A stretch of DNA of 64,000 nucleotides from Faucicola sp902506225 (GTDB lineage: Bacteria > Pseudomonadota > Gammaproteobacteria > Pseudomonadales > Moraxellaceae): NCBI GenBank assembly GCA_902506225.1, contig LR733345.1:1-64000 (forward strand), written 5' to 3'. Below are positions 34,297 to 42,806 of this stretch, one piece after another. The first letter of the stretch is position 1. Each line of letters opens with the position of its first letter. The translations under genes were made by a program, and so were the position numbers. Below the pieces are notes generated by a model. It worked only from the letters and a program-made list of their open reading frames with translations. It was not told the origin of the DNA and ran no database searches.

Positions 34297-35955
34297 ATGC
34301 TAAGACCCCTGTTCAAACGTCGTCTTATTTTTTTAGCCAGCCTGTTTTTGCTAGGTATGGCGATTTTGTTTTTTATCGCCTGGTGGGGTCGTCTGCCTGC
34401 CAACACGGGTAAATCCAGCACCTATCAGACTGCCGTCATTACCAAAGACCATCAAAAAACAGTGGCAACCGATATGCCACCGGATGAGCCCTCCAGCCGT
34501 TTTCGCCAATTTGGCTCGCAAAGCATGGCCGATGGCATCGCGGAATTGGTTAAAAGCAATCCACAAAAAACGGGCGTTTATCCCTTGCCAGATGGCATGG
34601 ATGCGTTTGCCGCACGTATGCTGCTGATTAGCACCGCAGAAAAAACGCTAGATGTGCAGTATTATATTTGGAATAACGACATCACTGGCAATCTGATGTT
34701 CCAAGCCATCAAAGAAGCGGCAGAGCGCGGTGTGCGTGTGCGATTATTGATAGATGACAACAATACCCGTGGTCTCGACCCAACACTGTGGGTACTCAAT
34801 GAACACCCCAATATTGAAGTAAGATTGATGAACCCCAACCGTTTTCGCTCGTGGCGCTGGCTAGGGTTTGTGGGCAATTTTGAGCGGCTCAATCATCGTA
34901 TGCACAATAAATCCATCACCGCTGATAGCCAAATCACCATCACAGGCGGGCGCAATATCGGGGATGAGTATTTTTCTTTAAACCAAGAGATGGTATTTTC
35001 TGACCTAGATGTGCTGATGGTTGGGCATATTGTGCCGCAGATGTCACAAGCGTTTGACCAATATTGGAACCATAAACTGGCTTTTCCTATCACCGATTTG
35101 GTCGAAAAACCTGAGCCATCCGCCCTGAACCAAGTGTTTACCCCAAAAACCCAAAAAGCTGATAAACCTGCGTCGCAACAACTCGACCCTGTGCTAAAGC
35201 TGAAAAACGACTATCTAAAGCGCTTGGTGGCAATCGATTTTGTCAACCAAATCAAACAACAAAAATTGCCGCTCTACTGGGCAAGCGTCCAGCTATTGAC
35301 GGACAATCCTGACAAACTAAGCAACGAAGCCAACACCCAAGGATTAAATATCAACCAAAGCTTAGGTAAAATCAGCCGTGAACTCAATTTAATCTCTGCC
35401 TATTTTGTCCCCACGCAGCAAGGCAAAGACTATTTTATCAACCTTGCAAAAAAAGGCGTAGCGGTGAATATTTTGACCAATGCCATGAGCGCCACCGATG
35501 TCAAGCTTGTGCATTCTGGCTATGCCAAACACCGCAAAGACTTACTCAAAGCTGGGGTCAAGCTATATGAACTAAAGCCCAATGCCATCAAAGACAATCT
35601 GCGTGATTCATACTTGACGGGAAGCTCTGCAACCAGCTTACATGCCAAAACATTTGAAAGCGATGGTGAAAAGGTGTATATCGGCTCGTTCAACTTTGAT
35701 CCGCGTTCAGCCTTGACCAATACCGAACTTGGCGTTGCCATCGCCCACCCTGTCCTTGCCAACAAAATCCGCAATGAATTTTTGCAAGCCTTGCCAACAA
35801 CTAGCTACACCTTGTCGCTCAAAGATGACAAAATTCAGTGGTCAACGCTCGAGAACGGTCAAATCGTCACGTATGATGAAGAACCACAAACCAAGGCTTG
35901 GCAGCGTACCCTAGTATGGATGCTATCGCACCTACCGCTTGAAAAATTTTTGTAA
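34297..35955 (+). CDS. Phospholipase D-family protein, cardiolipin-synthase C type
   Basis: 552 residues from the ATG at 34297 (upstream in-frame TTG codons ignored). An N-terminal membrane anchor (about 10-26) is followed by two PLD half-sites: HNKSITADSQITITGGRN and HAKTFESDGEKVYIGSFN, each with the H-x-K pattern and a downstream Gly-Ser/Gly-Gly and Asn. The segment LDVQYYIWNNDITG near the first site and NFDPRSALTNTELGV at the second are typical of the ClsC (YmdC) branch. It likely transfers phosphatidyl groups to make cardiolipin at the inner membrane. ClsC usually works with a YmdB-like partner, which is not present here. Confidence 0.85.
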   Translation: MLRPLFKRRLIFLASLFLLGMAILFFIAWWGRLPANTGKSSTYQTAVITKDHQKTVATDMPPDEPSSRFRQFGSQSMADGIAELVKSNPQKTGVYPLPDGMDAFAARMLLISTAEKTLDVQYYIWNNDITGNLMFQAIKEAAERGVRVRLLIDDNNTRGLDPTLWVLNEHPNIEVRLMNPNRFRSWRWLGFVGNFERLNHRMHNKSITADSQITITGGRNIGDEYFSLNQEMVFSDLDVLMVGHIVPQMSQAFDQYWNHKLAFPITDLVEKPEPSALNQVFTPKTQKADKPASQQLDPVLKLKNDYLKRLVAIDFVNQIKQQKLPLYWASVQLLTDNPDKLSNEANTQGLNINQSLGKISRELNLISAYFVPTQQGKDYFINLAKKGVAVNILTNAMSATDVKLVHSGYAKHRKDLLKAGVKLYELKPNAIKDNLRDSYLTGSSATSLHAKTFESDGEKVYIGSFNFDPRSALTNTELGVAIAHPVLANKIRNEFLQALPTTSYTLSLKDDKIQWSTLENGQIVTYDEEPQTKAWQRTLVWMLSHLPLEKFL

Positions 35956-36006
35956 GCTGTATTTATAAGCTGTCATTGTTATGAACGACAGCGTTAGCCA
36001 ATACGC

Positions 36007-36273
36007 TTAGCGCAACTGGCTATCTTTACTACCACGGCGATTAAACAGCTCAACTTTTTGCTGATGCTGTTCTAGCGATTGTTGACAACGCACGCACAAG
36101 TGCACCCCTGGCATCGCAAGACGCCGTGCTTCGGGGATTGGGGCATCGCACTCCTCGCAATGCGTTAGGCTCTCGCCCTGTGGCAATGCCCGTTTTGCCC
36201 GTGCAATCGCATCATTAATAGTCGCTTCAATTTGCTCGTTTTCTGCGCCATCCGCAGCCCAACCACTTGCCAT
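36007..36273 (-). CDS. DksA/TraR-type C4 zinc-finger protein
   Basis: 88 residues. The C-terminal zinc finger has the CEECDAPIPEARRLAMPGVHLCVRCQ pattern with four cysteines; the N-terminal part is a short helix (EQIEATINDAIARAKRALPQG). It lacks the long coiled-coil tip of DksA, so it belongs to the short YbiI/TraR-like group, which can bind the RNA-polymerase secondary channel or act as an unrelated zinc protein. Single gene. Confidence 0.85.
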   Translation of the reverse strand: MASGWAADGAENEQIEATINDAIARAKRALPQGESLTHCEECDAPIPEARRLAMPGVHLCVRCQQSLEQHQQKVELFNRRGSKDSQLR

Positions 36274-36383
36274 ATTTTTCCTTAGATTTTAATAGGTTAA
36301 TCATAATATGGTAGTGATTTTGTCAAATTTCAATAGCGTATTAAAGCCGTTATCGCGCCATTTTATCAGCCGTTGCCGTAAAA

Positions 36384-37597
36384 CCACCGACTTTAGGCGG
36401 TGGATATAAGGCAACTCATACACTATAACGCTTGCATAAATTTTGCTAAAATAATTTGCATGAAAACACTCAAGCTACGCATACGAGACAAACATATAGC
36501 AAAGCTTAACCGCCTAAGCGGTGCGGTCAATTTCGTGTGGAATTATGTCAATGACTTGAGTTACAAACACCTAAAAAAGACTGGTAAATTCTTTAGTGCT
36601 TACGACCTAAACGACTACACCAAAGGTAGCGGTGAACTACTTGGCTTACACAGTCAGACTATTCAGGCAATCAATGAAACCCATGCCAAAGCTAGAAAAC
36701 AATCCAAAAAAGCTAAATTGTCATGGCGAACCAACAACCCAAAATCAAAGCGTAAAAGCTTGGGTTGGCTACCATTTAAACAATCCGCCATTAAGCATAT
36801 TGCCACACACCAAACAGGCAACGGTTTATTAAAAAGCAAGGGCTTAAAATCTACCTTACAACTATCTTTAGCCAAAGGACAAAAGCTGGTCATCGACCTA
36901 TGGGACAGCTACAACCTTAGCCTATATCAAATTAACACACTAGAAATCGTCCAAGACAGCCGTAACCGTTGGTATGCTTGTATCACCGTCAAAGACTACC
37001 CTAAAACACAATGCGGAACGGGTAGCGTAGGCGTTGACTTAGGCTTAAAAGACAGTGCTACCACCTCAAATGGCAATAAATTACAAATCAAACAAACGCT
37101 CAACTATGCCAAAGATTTAGCCACCGCCCAACGTGCCAAAAACAAACAGCGTGTCAAAGCGATCCATGCCAAAATCAAACATACACGCCAAGACCTCATC
37201 CATAAATTCACCACCCAATTAGTTAAAGATAATGCGCTAATCGTGGTCGGTGATATTCAGAGTAATCAATTTAATAGTAAAAAAGGCAAACTCGCCAAAT
37301 CGGTTTACGATGCAGGTTGGTTTGAACTCAAGCGACAACTGAACTACAAATGCGAGAACGCAGGTTGTCGTTTTGAAATCGTGAATGAGAAATACACTAC
37401 CCAAACTTGCTCGTGTTGCGGTCAATTTGACCGCAATAGTCCGAAAGGTAGAGCAGGCTTGCGAATAAGAGAATGGACTTGTGCGAAGTGTGGCACATGG
37501 CATGATAGAGATATCAATGCCAGTAAGAACATTCTTGCGGTCGGGCTTGACCGTCTTGTAGAAGGAATCCCCTCACTTTAGGGAGGGGAGGAAGTCA
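36384..37597 (+). mobile_element. IS605-family element with tnpB only (IS1341 type)
   Basis: Left end hairpin CCACCG (36384-36389) with CGGTGG (36398-36403), loop ACTTTAGG; right end hairpin CCCCTC (37569-37574) with GAGGGG (37583-37588), with the same loop ACTTTAGG. The right hairpin overlaps the tnpB stop codon, and the element ends near GAAGTCA (37591-37597). Such paired subterminal hairpins, the absence of terminal inverted repeats and the single tnpB are characteristic of IS200/IS605. Without tnpA it can move only if a Y1 transposase acts in trans. The exact outer ends are inferred. Confidence 0.8.
36460..37581 (+). CDS. tnpB: TnpB, RNA-guided endonuclease of IS605-type elements
   Basis: 373 residues from the ATG at 36460. 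The N-terminal OrfB_IS605 domain is followed by the RuvC core: VGVDLGLKDSAT (first Asp), a second motif LIVVGDIQSNQF where most TnpB proteins have Glu-Asp, a zinc finger (CSCCGQFD and CAKCGTWH) and the third motif HDRDINASKNIL. The Gly in place of Glu in motif II is shared with a TnpB branch whose glutamate is thought to be relocated (candidate: NEKYTTQTCSCCG), so it need not be dead. TnpB cleaves DNA guided by a short RNA transcribed from the right end of the element and favours retention of the element. The guide here would come from bases just beyond 37597. Confidence 0.92.
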   Translation: MKTLKLRIRDKHIAKLNRLSGAVNFVWNYVNDLSYKHLKKTGKFFSAYDLNDYTKGSGELLGLHSQTIQAINETHAKARKQSKKAKLSWRTNNPKSKRKSLGWLPFKQSAIKHIATHQTGNGLLKSKGLKSTLQLSLAKGQKLVIDLWDSYNLSLYQINTLEIVQDSRNRWYACITVKDYPKTQCGTGSVGVDLGLKDSATTSNGNKLQIKQTLNYAKDLATAQRAKNKQRVKAIHAKIKHTRQDLIHKFTTQLVKDNALIVVGDIQSNQFNSKKGKLAKSVYDAGWFELKRQLNYKCENAGCRFEIVNEKYTTQTCSCCGQFDRNSPKGRAGLRIREWTCAKCGTWHDRDINASKNILAVGLDRLVEGIPSL

Positions 37598-38365
37598 ATG
37601 TGGCTGTAAATCAATCACCTGACCTTTGATACCTGCCGCTTCATCAGTCATCAAGGCAACATACGCACTCATCAAGTCTTCGGGGGCAAGCAAGGTGTTG
37701 GGGTTTTCGCTCGGATAGGCAGCAGCCCGCATTTGGGTACGTGTGGCACCGGGATTGATGCAGTTAAAGCGCAGTGTGGTGGTTTTTTGGGTTTCTTGGG
37801 TGAAAATATCGCTCATCCCTTCTACCGCCAATTTTGACAGCGCATACGCCCCCCAAAACGCGCGTGGACGGCTGCCGACACTGCTAGATGTAAATACCAC
37901 TGAGCCACTTTGCGCAGATTTGAGTAGCGGTAACAAAGCTTGGGTAAGGGTAAAGGTGGCATTAAAATTGACTTTCATCACTTGCTCAAAAATAATCGGG
38001 TCATACATCTCAAGTGGGGTCAATACACCGAGCAACCCTGCATTGTGTAAAACACCGTCCAAATGCCCGACTTCACGCTCAATCAAAATCGCCAATTGCT
38101 GCATTTCTGTGTAGCTTGCGCTCTCTAGATTCATCGGCAACAACGCAGGCTGTGCACCGCCTTCTGCTTCAATTAGGTCATACACGGCTTCAAGCTTGCT
38201 CGCGGTTTTGCCAAGTAGTAGCACAGTCGCGCCATATTTTGCATAGCTTAGCGCGGCTGCTTTGCCGATGCCATCACCTGCCCCTGTGACCAAAATATTT
38301 TTACCTTTTAGACAATCGGCAGGTGGGATAAAGTTACGGATATCATCATGCGTTGCTAAAGTCAT
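37595..38365 (-). CDS. Short-chain dehydrogenase, YciK type
   Basis: 256 residues. The Rossmann motif VTGAGDGIGKAAALSYA, the active-site Ser run VVFTSSSVGSRPRAFWGAY-ALSK with Tyr and Lys, and NPGATRTQMR match the YciK branch of short-chain dehydrogenases. It is the third gene after ubiG and gph, an arrangement seen in Moraxellaceae. The stop codon is the TCA at 37595-37597, which also appears to be the last bases of the IS605 right end, so the natural C-terminal tail may have been cut a few residues short. The biological substrate is unknown. Confidence 0.88.
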   Translation of the reverse strand: MTLATHDDIRNFIPPADCLKGKNILVTGAGDGIGKAAALSYAKYGATVLLLGKTASKLEAVYDLIEAEGGAQPALLPMNLESASYTEMQQLAILIEREVGHLDGVLHNAGLLGVLTPLEMYDPIIFEQVMKVNFNATFTLTQALLPLLKSAQSGSVVFTSSSVGSRPRAFWGAYALSKLAVEGMSDIFTQETQKTTTLRFNCINPGATRTQMRAAAYPSENPNTLLAPEDLMSAYVALMTDEAAGIKGQVIDLQPH

Positions 38366-38477
38366 AGTTTCCTCAAAATTTTTCTCAAAAGCTTGCTAAA
38401 AAATTCCCTAAAAATCGGGCAAATTGTTAACACCTTGTCTATGCATCAAGCGCCTAGTCGCTTGTTCAAGTGTCCGC

Positions 38478-39188
38478 TCAAGCATCCGTCCAATCGCCAA
38501 GCAAAGCGGTCAATTCAGCGACACTATGGATTATGTTATCTGCGCCCCAACTGCCCAAATCCGCTTGGTCTTCAGGGGGAATGTAGCCATAAGCTGCCAA
38601 AATCGTGCGCATGTTCGCCGCATTGCCGGCTTGAATGTCACGAATATGATCACCGACATACACACAATTTTCAGGCTGTAGCTGACGCCCAAGTTGTTCA
38701 TTCAACCGCGCTACTGCCAAATACATGGGCTCTGGGTCAGGTTTGGTGTGTTTGACATCATCAGGGCATACCAGTACAGCACAGCGCTCAGTTAGCTGAA
38801 GTTTCTCTAATAAATTTTCCGCCAAATAACGCGGCTTATTGGTGACAATGCCCCATACAATACCACGTGATTCCAAGTTTTTTAGCAGCGAATCAAGCCC
38901 ATCAAACAAGCGGCTATCGACACAGATATCGGCCTCATAGGTGTCCAAAAACTCTTGCCGATAAGCCAGCAAGGTTGGGTCATCCTCAGTCACATTGGCA
39001 AGCTTGCCAAACATCAGCTTGACCATCGCTCTGGCGCCTGCAGAAACCTGCTCACGAATGGCGGTATCACTGGGTGCTGGGTGCTGATGTTTGGCGCACA
39101 TCACCTTAATAATGCGGATAAAATCAGGCGCTGTATCAATCAAGGTACCGTCAAGGTCAAACAATACGGCTTGGCATTTTTCAGTCAT
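38478..39188 (-). CDS. gph: Phosphoglycolate phosphatase (HAD family)
   Basis: 236 residues. HAD motif I is FDLDGTLIDTAPD (nucleophile Asp), motif II is VTNKP, the lysine is in KHTKPDPEPMY and motif IV is VYVGDHIRDIQAG. A helical cap follows motif I, so it is a subfamily IA enzyme, as expected for Gph. It salvages 2-phosphoglycolate arising from DNA repair. It sits between ubiG (40 bases upstream) and the yciK-like gene. Confidence 0.9.
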   Translation of the reverse strand: MTEKCQAVLFDLDGTLIDTAPDFIRIIKVMCAKHQHPAPSDTAIREQVSAGARAMVKLMFGKLANVTEDDPTLLAYRQEFLDTYEADICVDSRLFDGLDSLLKNLESRGIVWGIVTNKPRYLAENLLEKLQLTERCAVLVCPDDVKHTKPDPEPMYLAVARLNEQLGRQLQPENCVYVGDHIRDIQAGNAANMRTILAAYGYIPPEDQADLGSWGADNIIHSVAELTALLGDWTDA

Positions 39189-39228
39189 TTTTTGCTCAAA
39201 TCAACAATTAATATTTAAATAAAGCCAA

Positions 39229-39963
39229 CTACTGAGGCTTATATACCGCCATCATGTAGTTAACGTCAACATTTTGTGCCAGCCAATAGTGCTTGATAAG
39301 GGGATTGTAATGTAAACCAATTAAATCTTGACGTTTGCAGCCTGCACGCTGGGCAAAACGATCTAGCTCGGCTGGGGTGATGAATTTTTCATAATCATGT
39401 GTGCCGCGTGGCAACAAGCGCAAGATATATTCAGCGCCAATCACCGCAAACAGGTAGGATTTTGGGTTGCGATTGATGGTCGATAGTACCAATACGCCAT
39501 TGGGTTTGAGCAGGGTAAAACAAGCATTGATAATGGACTGCGGGTCTGGCACGTGCTCGAGCATTTCCATACACGTCACCACATCAAACTCACCAGCGTG
39601 CGCTTTGGCAAAATCTTCTACAGCAACACAAGCAAAATCAATCGCTTGGTTGGTCTGCGTAGCATGGATTTGTGCTGCCTTGATATTGGCTTCTCCCAAA
39701 TCAATACCCGTCACCGTGGCGCCGCGCACTGCCATGCTATGCGACAAAATACCACCACCACAGCCGACATCTAACACTTTTTTGCCTGTTAAGCCTGATT
39801 GCTGGCGGGCGATGGTTTGCTGTTCAATCCAGTTTAAGCGTAGCGGATTGATTTGGTGCAAGGTGGCAAACGCACCTGTTCTGTCCCACCATTCATTGGC
39901 AAGGTCGGTAAATTTTTGTACTTCTTGTAAGTCGACGTTTTGCTGTAGGTTCGGTTGTGTCAT
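39229..39963 (-). CDS. ubiG: Ubiquinone biosynthesis O-methyltransferase
   Basis: 244 residues of class I SAM methyltransferase fold: LDVGCGGGILSHSMA (SAM-binding motif I), VTGIDLGEANI (motif post-I), VTCMEMLEHVPDP (motif II) and the YILRLLPRGTHDYEKFITPAEL segment specific to UbiG. It catalyses both O-methylations in coenzyme Q synthesis. First gene of the ubiG-gph-yciK operon, divergent from dsbA. Confidence 0.93.
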   Translation of the reverse strand: MTQPNLQQNVDLQEVQKFTDLANEWWDRTGAFATLHQINPLRLNWIEQQTIARQQSGLTGKKVLDVGCGGGILSHSMAVRGATVTGIDLGEANIKAAQIHATQTNQAIDFACVAVEDFAKAHAGEFDVVTCMEMLEHVPDPQSIINACFTLLKPNGVLVLSTINRNPKSYLFAVIGAEYILRLLPRGTHDYEKFITPAELDRFAQRAGCKRQDLIGLHYNPLIKHYWLAQNVDVNYMMAVYKPQ

Positions 39964-40007
39964 GATGATAGTTCCGTTTGATTTTTACTTCGCTATTTTT
40001 TTAATTT

Positions 40008-40049
40008 GATACTTTTTACTTTAATAGCGATACTTCTTACTTTAATAGC
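40008..40049. repeat. 21-bp tandem repeat in the ubiG-dsbA spacer
   Basis: GATACTTTTTACTTTAATAGC followed directly by GATACTTCTTACTTTAATAGC, one mismatch. It lies 45 bases upstream of ubiG, in its leader or promoter. The rest of the 530-base spacer is AT-rich, with no gene or RNA structure recognised. Confidence 0.7.
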
Positions 40050-40493
40050 ATGTTATCGCGTTTTTTGAAATACAGTGGATTGCTAACCACAATTGCCATC
40101 AAAAATAGCCTTATTCTAACAGTTTTTAGCCCATGCGCTGTAGAATTTATGTGGCGGATTGATAGCGTAAAATTGTAGGATAAATTTGTGGGGTAAAATA
40201 GCTTATTGCTGCATAAACCCATAACTGTCCAACTTTAAATATGACTGATAAATTAAACTTAAAAAAACATAATTTTTAATTTAGAAAATTTAACTAACAT
40301 ATTGCTTATGTTTTTCGCCAGTGTAGTTTTTTTTAGTTTACAAAGTATTACACTTAGGCAGCTCCTTAATTTATGATAGTATAACGCGCAGGTATTTTCG
40401 TATTTTGAGCCCTGCTAGCAAGCGATTTTCTATAAGATACTATAAGATATGAGCCGTGCTAGACCCTATGATTTGACTGTTAATGAGGCAACC

Positions 40494-41117
40494 ATGAAAA
40501 AATTAGCAATGACCGCAATCGCCGCCGCTATCGGCTTGACCAGTTTATCAACCCAAGCTGCAGATTTTGTAGCGGGTAAAGACTATAAGGTGCTGGCAAA
40601 CCCAGAAAAAATTGAAGGCAATAAAATCATTGTTCGCGAATTTTTTTGGTATGGTTGCCCACACTGCTATACATTAGAACCTTACATGGCACAGTGGGCA
40701 AAAAAATTGCCAGCTGATGTGGTGTTTATGCAGACGCCAGCTGCGATGAACCCTGTGTGGGAACAAAATGCGCGCGGTTTTTATGCCGCACAGTTGTTAG
40801 GTTATCAAGGCAAAACCCACCAAGCGATGTTTGACGCGATTCAAAAAGACCGCCAAAAATTGTTTGACCAAGCCTCTATCGGTCAATGGTACGCATCAAA
40901 AGGCGTGGATATCAATAAATTTAACAGCTTGTACAATTCTTTTGCAGTAAATACCCGTATCGCACGTTCAAAAGATGCGGCGCAGCGCTTCCAACTATCA
41001 GGGGTACCTGCGGTTGTCGTTGATGGCAAATACGTTGTTGAGGGTGAGGATGGTAAAGTGCCACAAGTGGTTAACTATCTTATCAATAAAGCCCGTGCTG
41101 AGCGTGGTGGTAAATAA
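40494..41117 (+). CDS. dsbA: Thiol:disulfide interchange protein DsbA
   Basis: 207 residues from the ATG at 40494, where a signal peptide begins (MKKLAMTAIAAAIGLTSLSTQA, cut after residue 22); the upstream in-frame ATG at 40449 has no signal sequence. The thioredoxin active site is CPHC in the FFWYGCPHCYTLEPY segment, and the cis-proline loop is LSGVPAVVVDGKYVVEG. It introduces disulfides into periplasmic proteins and would be reoxidised by DsbB. Divergent from the ubiG operon. Confidence 0.93.
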   Translation: MKKLAMTAIAAAIGLTSLSTQAADFVAGKDYKVLANPEKIEGNKIIVREFFWYGCPHCYTLEPYMAQWAKKLPADVVFMQTPAAMNPVWEQNARGFYAAQLLGYQGKTHQAMFDAIQKDRQKLFDQASIGQWYASKGVDINKFNSLYNSFAVNTRIARSKDAAQRFQLSGVPAVVVDGKYVVEGEDGKVPQVVNYLINKARAERGGK

Positions 41118-41180
41118 TCCGCCAGCCATTTGCTGAGGATTAATAGTTTTAGCCTAGATGGTTTTAGCTTAAATAGTAAA

Positions 41181-41220
41181 AAAGCCGTTACAATGAATTA
41201 GCATTGAAACGGCTTTTTTT
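41181..41220 (+). terminator. Rho-independent terminator after dsbA
   Basis: AAAGCCGTTAC AATG AATTAG CATT GAAACGGCTTT, then TTTT. The long paired arms (AAGCCGTT/AACGGCTT and AATG/CATT) form an efficient terminator, possibly shared with the opposing gene ending at 41255. Confidence 0.85.
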
Positions 41221-41254
41221 ATAGGAGCGGCTTTTTTATGGTAGTTAATAAAAC

Positions 41255-42709
41255 CTAGTGGTCGGCTGGCGTGCCGCCTTGTGCCACAATCCAATTTTCT
41301 AGCTGTTTGGTTTTTTCATCCAATAGCATTTTATCACCGCTGGCTTCAACATTGAGACGAATCAGTGGCTCTGTGTTAGAAGCGCGGACGTTAAAGCGCC
41401 AGCGTGGAAAATTGACTGACAAGCCATCGAGTTTATCAAGGGTCGCCGTTTGGCTATCAAATTGTTGGTAGCTATCTTCAAGTTTTGCCAACACCGCAGG
41501 CGCAGTGATACCGTCTAATTTAAAGTTAATCTCACCTGAGATGGGAAAAGCGGCAATCATCTCATCCACCAGTTGCGACAGTTTTTTTGGCGCCTCTGTT
41601 TTGCCTGATTTTGACAGCAATTCTATCACTAATAACCAAGGAATCATGCCACTATCGCAGTAGTTAAAATCGCGAAAATAATGATGCGCAGACATTTCAC
41701 CGCCATACACTGCATTGTTTTCACGCATGACTTGTTTGATAAAAGAATGCCCTGACTTACTGATGGTCGCTTTGCCGCCTGCTGCTGCGATGACGCTTTC
41801 GGTATTTAAGATATTGCGCGGGTCATAGACAATCGCCTCGGCAGGATTTTTATCCAAGAAAGCTTTGGCAAGCACCCCCACTACATAAGTGCCTTCCAAG
41901 AATCGAGCGTTTTCATCAAAGAAAAAACAGCGGTCAAAATCGCCATCAAACGCTATCGCTAAGTCCGCTTTCTCTGCTAACAGCGTGTCTGCCGTCACTT
42001 TACGGTTGGCAATAATCATGGGATTGGGAATACCATTGGGAAAACTGCCATCAGGCACATGATTGATTTTGATAAATTTAATAGGCGCGTTGGCAGCTTG
42101 TAGACGCTGCTCAAGCAAATCAATCGTTGGCGCAGCACTACCGTTGCCACAGTTGACGACCACTGTCAAAGGTCGTAACGCGTTGACGTCAATATAGCTG
42201 ATGAGATGGTCGATATAGGCGGTTTTGTCTGCTTTTAACTGATACTCGCCTTTACTGGCTGCCGCTTTGAACGCGCCTTTTTCTGCGATTTGTTGAATGT
42301 CTGCCAAGCCGGTATCCGCGCTAATGGGTTTTGACTGTTCACGCACCAATTTTAGCCCGTTATAATTAATGGGGTTGTGACTGGCGGTCACTTCAATACC
42401 GCCAATCGCGCCATAGTGGCTGGTGGCAAAATACACTTCTTCAGTGCCTGTCATGCCCAAATCAATCACATCGATGCCTGCATCTAATATACCTTGTATG
42501 GTGGCTTTTTTGAGGGCTTCACTACTGGGCCGAATGTCACAGCCAATCACAATCGCTGGTTTTTGCTGATTTGCTAGCGGTTCACTTAAAAATTGGGCGA
42601 AAGCACGTCCGATACGGTAGGCGATGTCCTCGTCAAGATTTTTACCGAGTTCACCGCGGATATCATAGGCTTTAAAAGACGAAATTGTGATGGGAGAAAA
42701 ATCATTCAT
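41255..42709 (-). CDS. Phosphomannomutase/phosphoglucomutase
   Basis: 484 residues of the alpha-D-phosphohexomutase family: FKAYDIRGELGKNLDEDIA at the start, active-site phosphoserine loop VTASHNPINYNGLK, metal-binding loop AFDGDFDRCFFFDE, sugar loop GGEMSAHHYFRDF and the C-terminal phosphate loop VRASNTEPLIRLNVE. This is the AlgC-like type that makes mannose-1-phosphate or glucose-1-phosphate for lipooligosaccharide and exopolysaccharide. It follows ugd by 97 bases, so both may feed nucleotide-sugar synthesis. Confidence 0.9.
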   Translation of the reverse strand: MNDFSPITISSFKAYDIRGELGKNLDEDIAYRIGRAFAQFLSEPLANQQKPAIVIGCDIRPSSEALKKATIQGILDAGIDVIDLGMTGTEEVYFATSHYGAIGGIEVTASHNPINYNGLKLVREQSKPISADTGLADIQQIAEKGAFKAAASKGEYQLKADKTAYIDHLISYIDVNALRPLTVVVNCGNGSAAPTIDLLEQRLQAANAPIKFIKINHVPDGSFPNGIPNPMIIANRKVTADTLLAEKADLAIAFDGDFDRCFFFDENARFLEGTYVVGVLAKAFLDKNPAEAIVYDPRNILNTESVIAAAGGKATISKSGHSFIKQVMRENNAVYGGEMSAHHYFRDFNYCDSGMIPWLLVIELLSKSGKTEAPKKLSQLVDEMIAAFPISGEINFKLDGITAPAVLAKLEDSYQQFDSQTATLDKLDGLSVNFPRWRFNVRASNTEPLIRLNVEASGDKMLLDEKTKQLENWIVAQGGTPADH

Positions 42710-42761
42710 ATACGTGGCTCATGGGATTAAGAATTAAGAATGTCATTCAATTAACTGTTAA

Positions 42762-42794
42762 TTATTCACTATCAGTTATTCACTATCAGTTATT
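42762..42794. repeat. 14-bp tandem repeat between ugd and the phosphohexomutase gene
   Basis: TTATTCACTATCAG occurs twice in tandem with a third partial copy. It lies in the short spacer just downstream of ugd. Confidence 0.6.
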
Positions 42795-42806
42795 TACTAG
42801 CAATAA

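Noticed and set aside
40037..40222. 61-codon minus-strand frame in the ubiG-dsbA spacer
   Set aside because: Partly made by the 21-bp repeats, with no ribosome-binding site or conserved feature.
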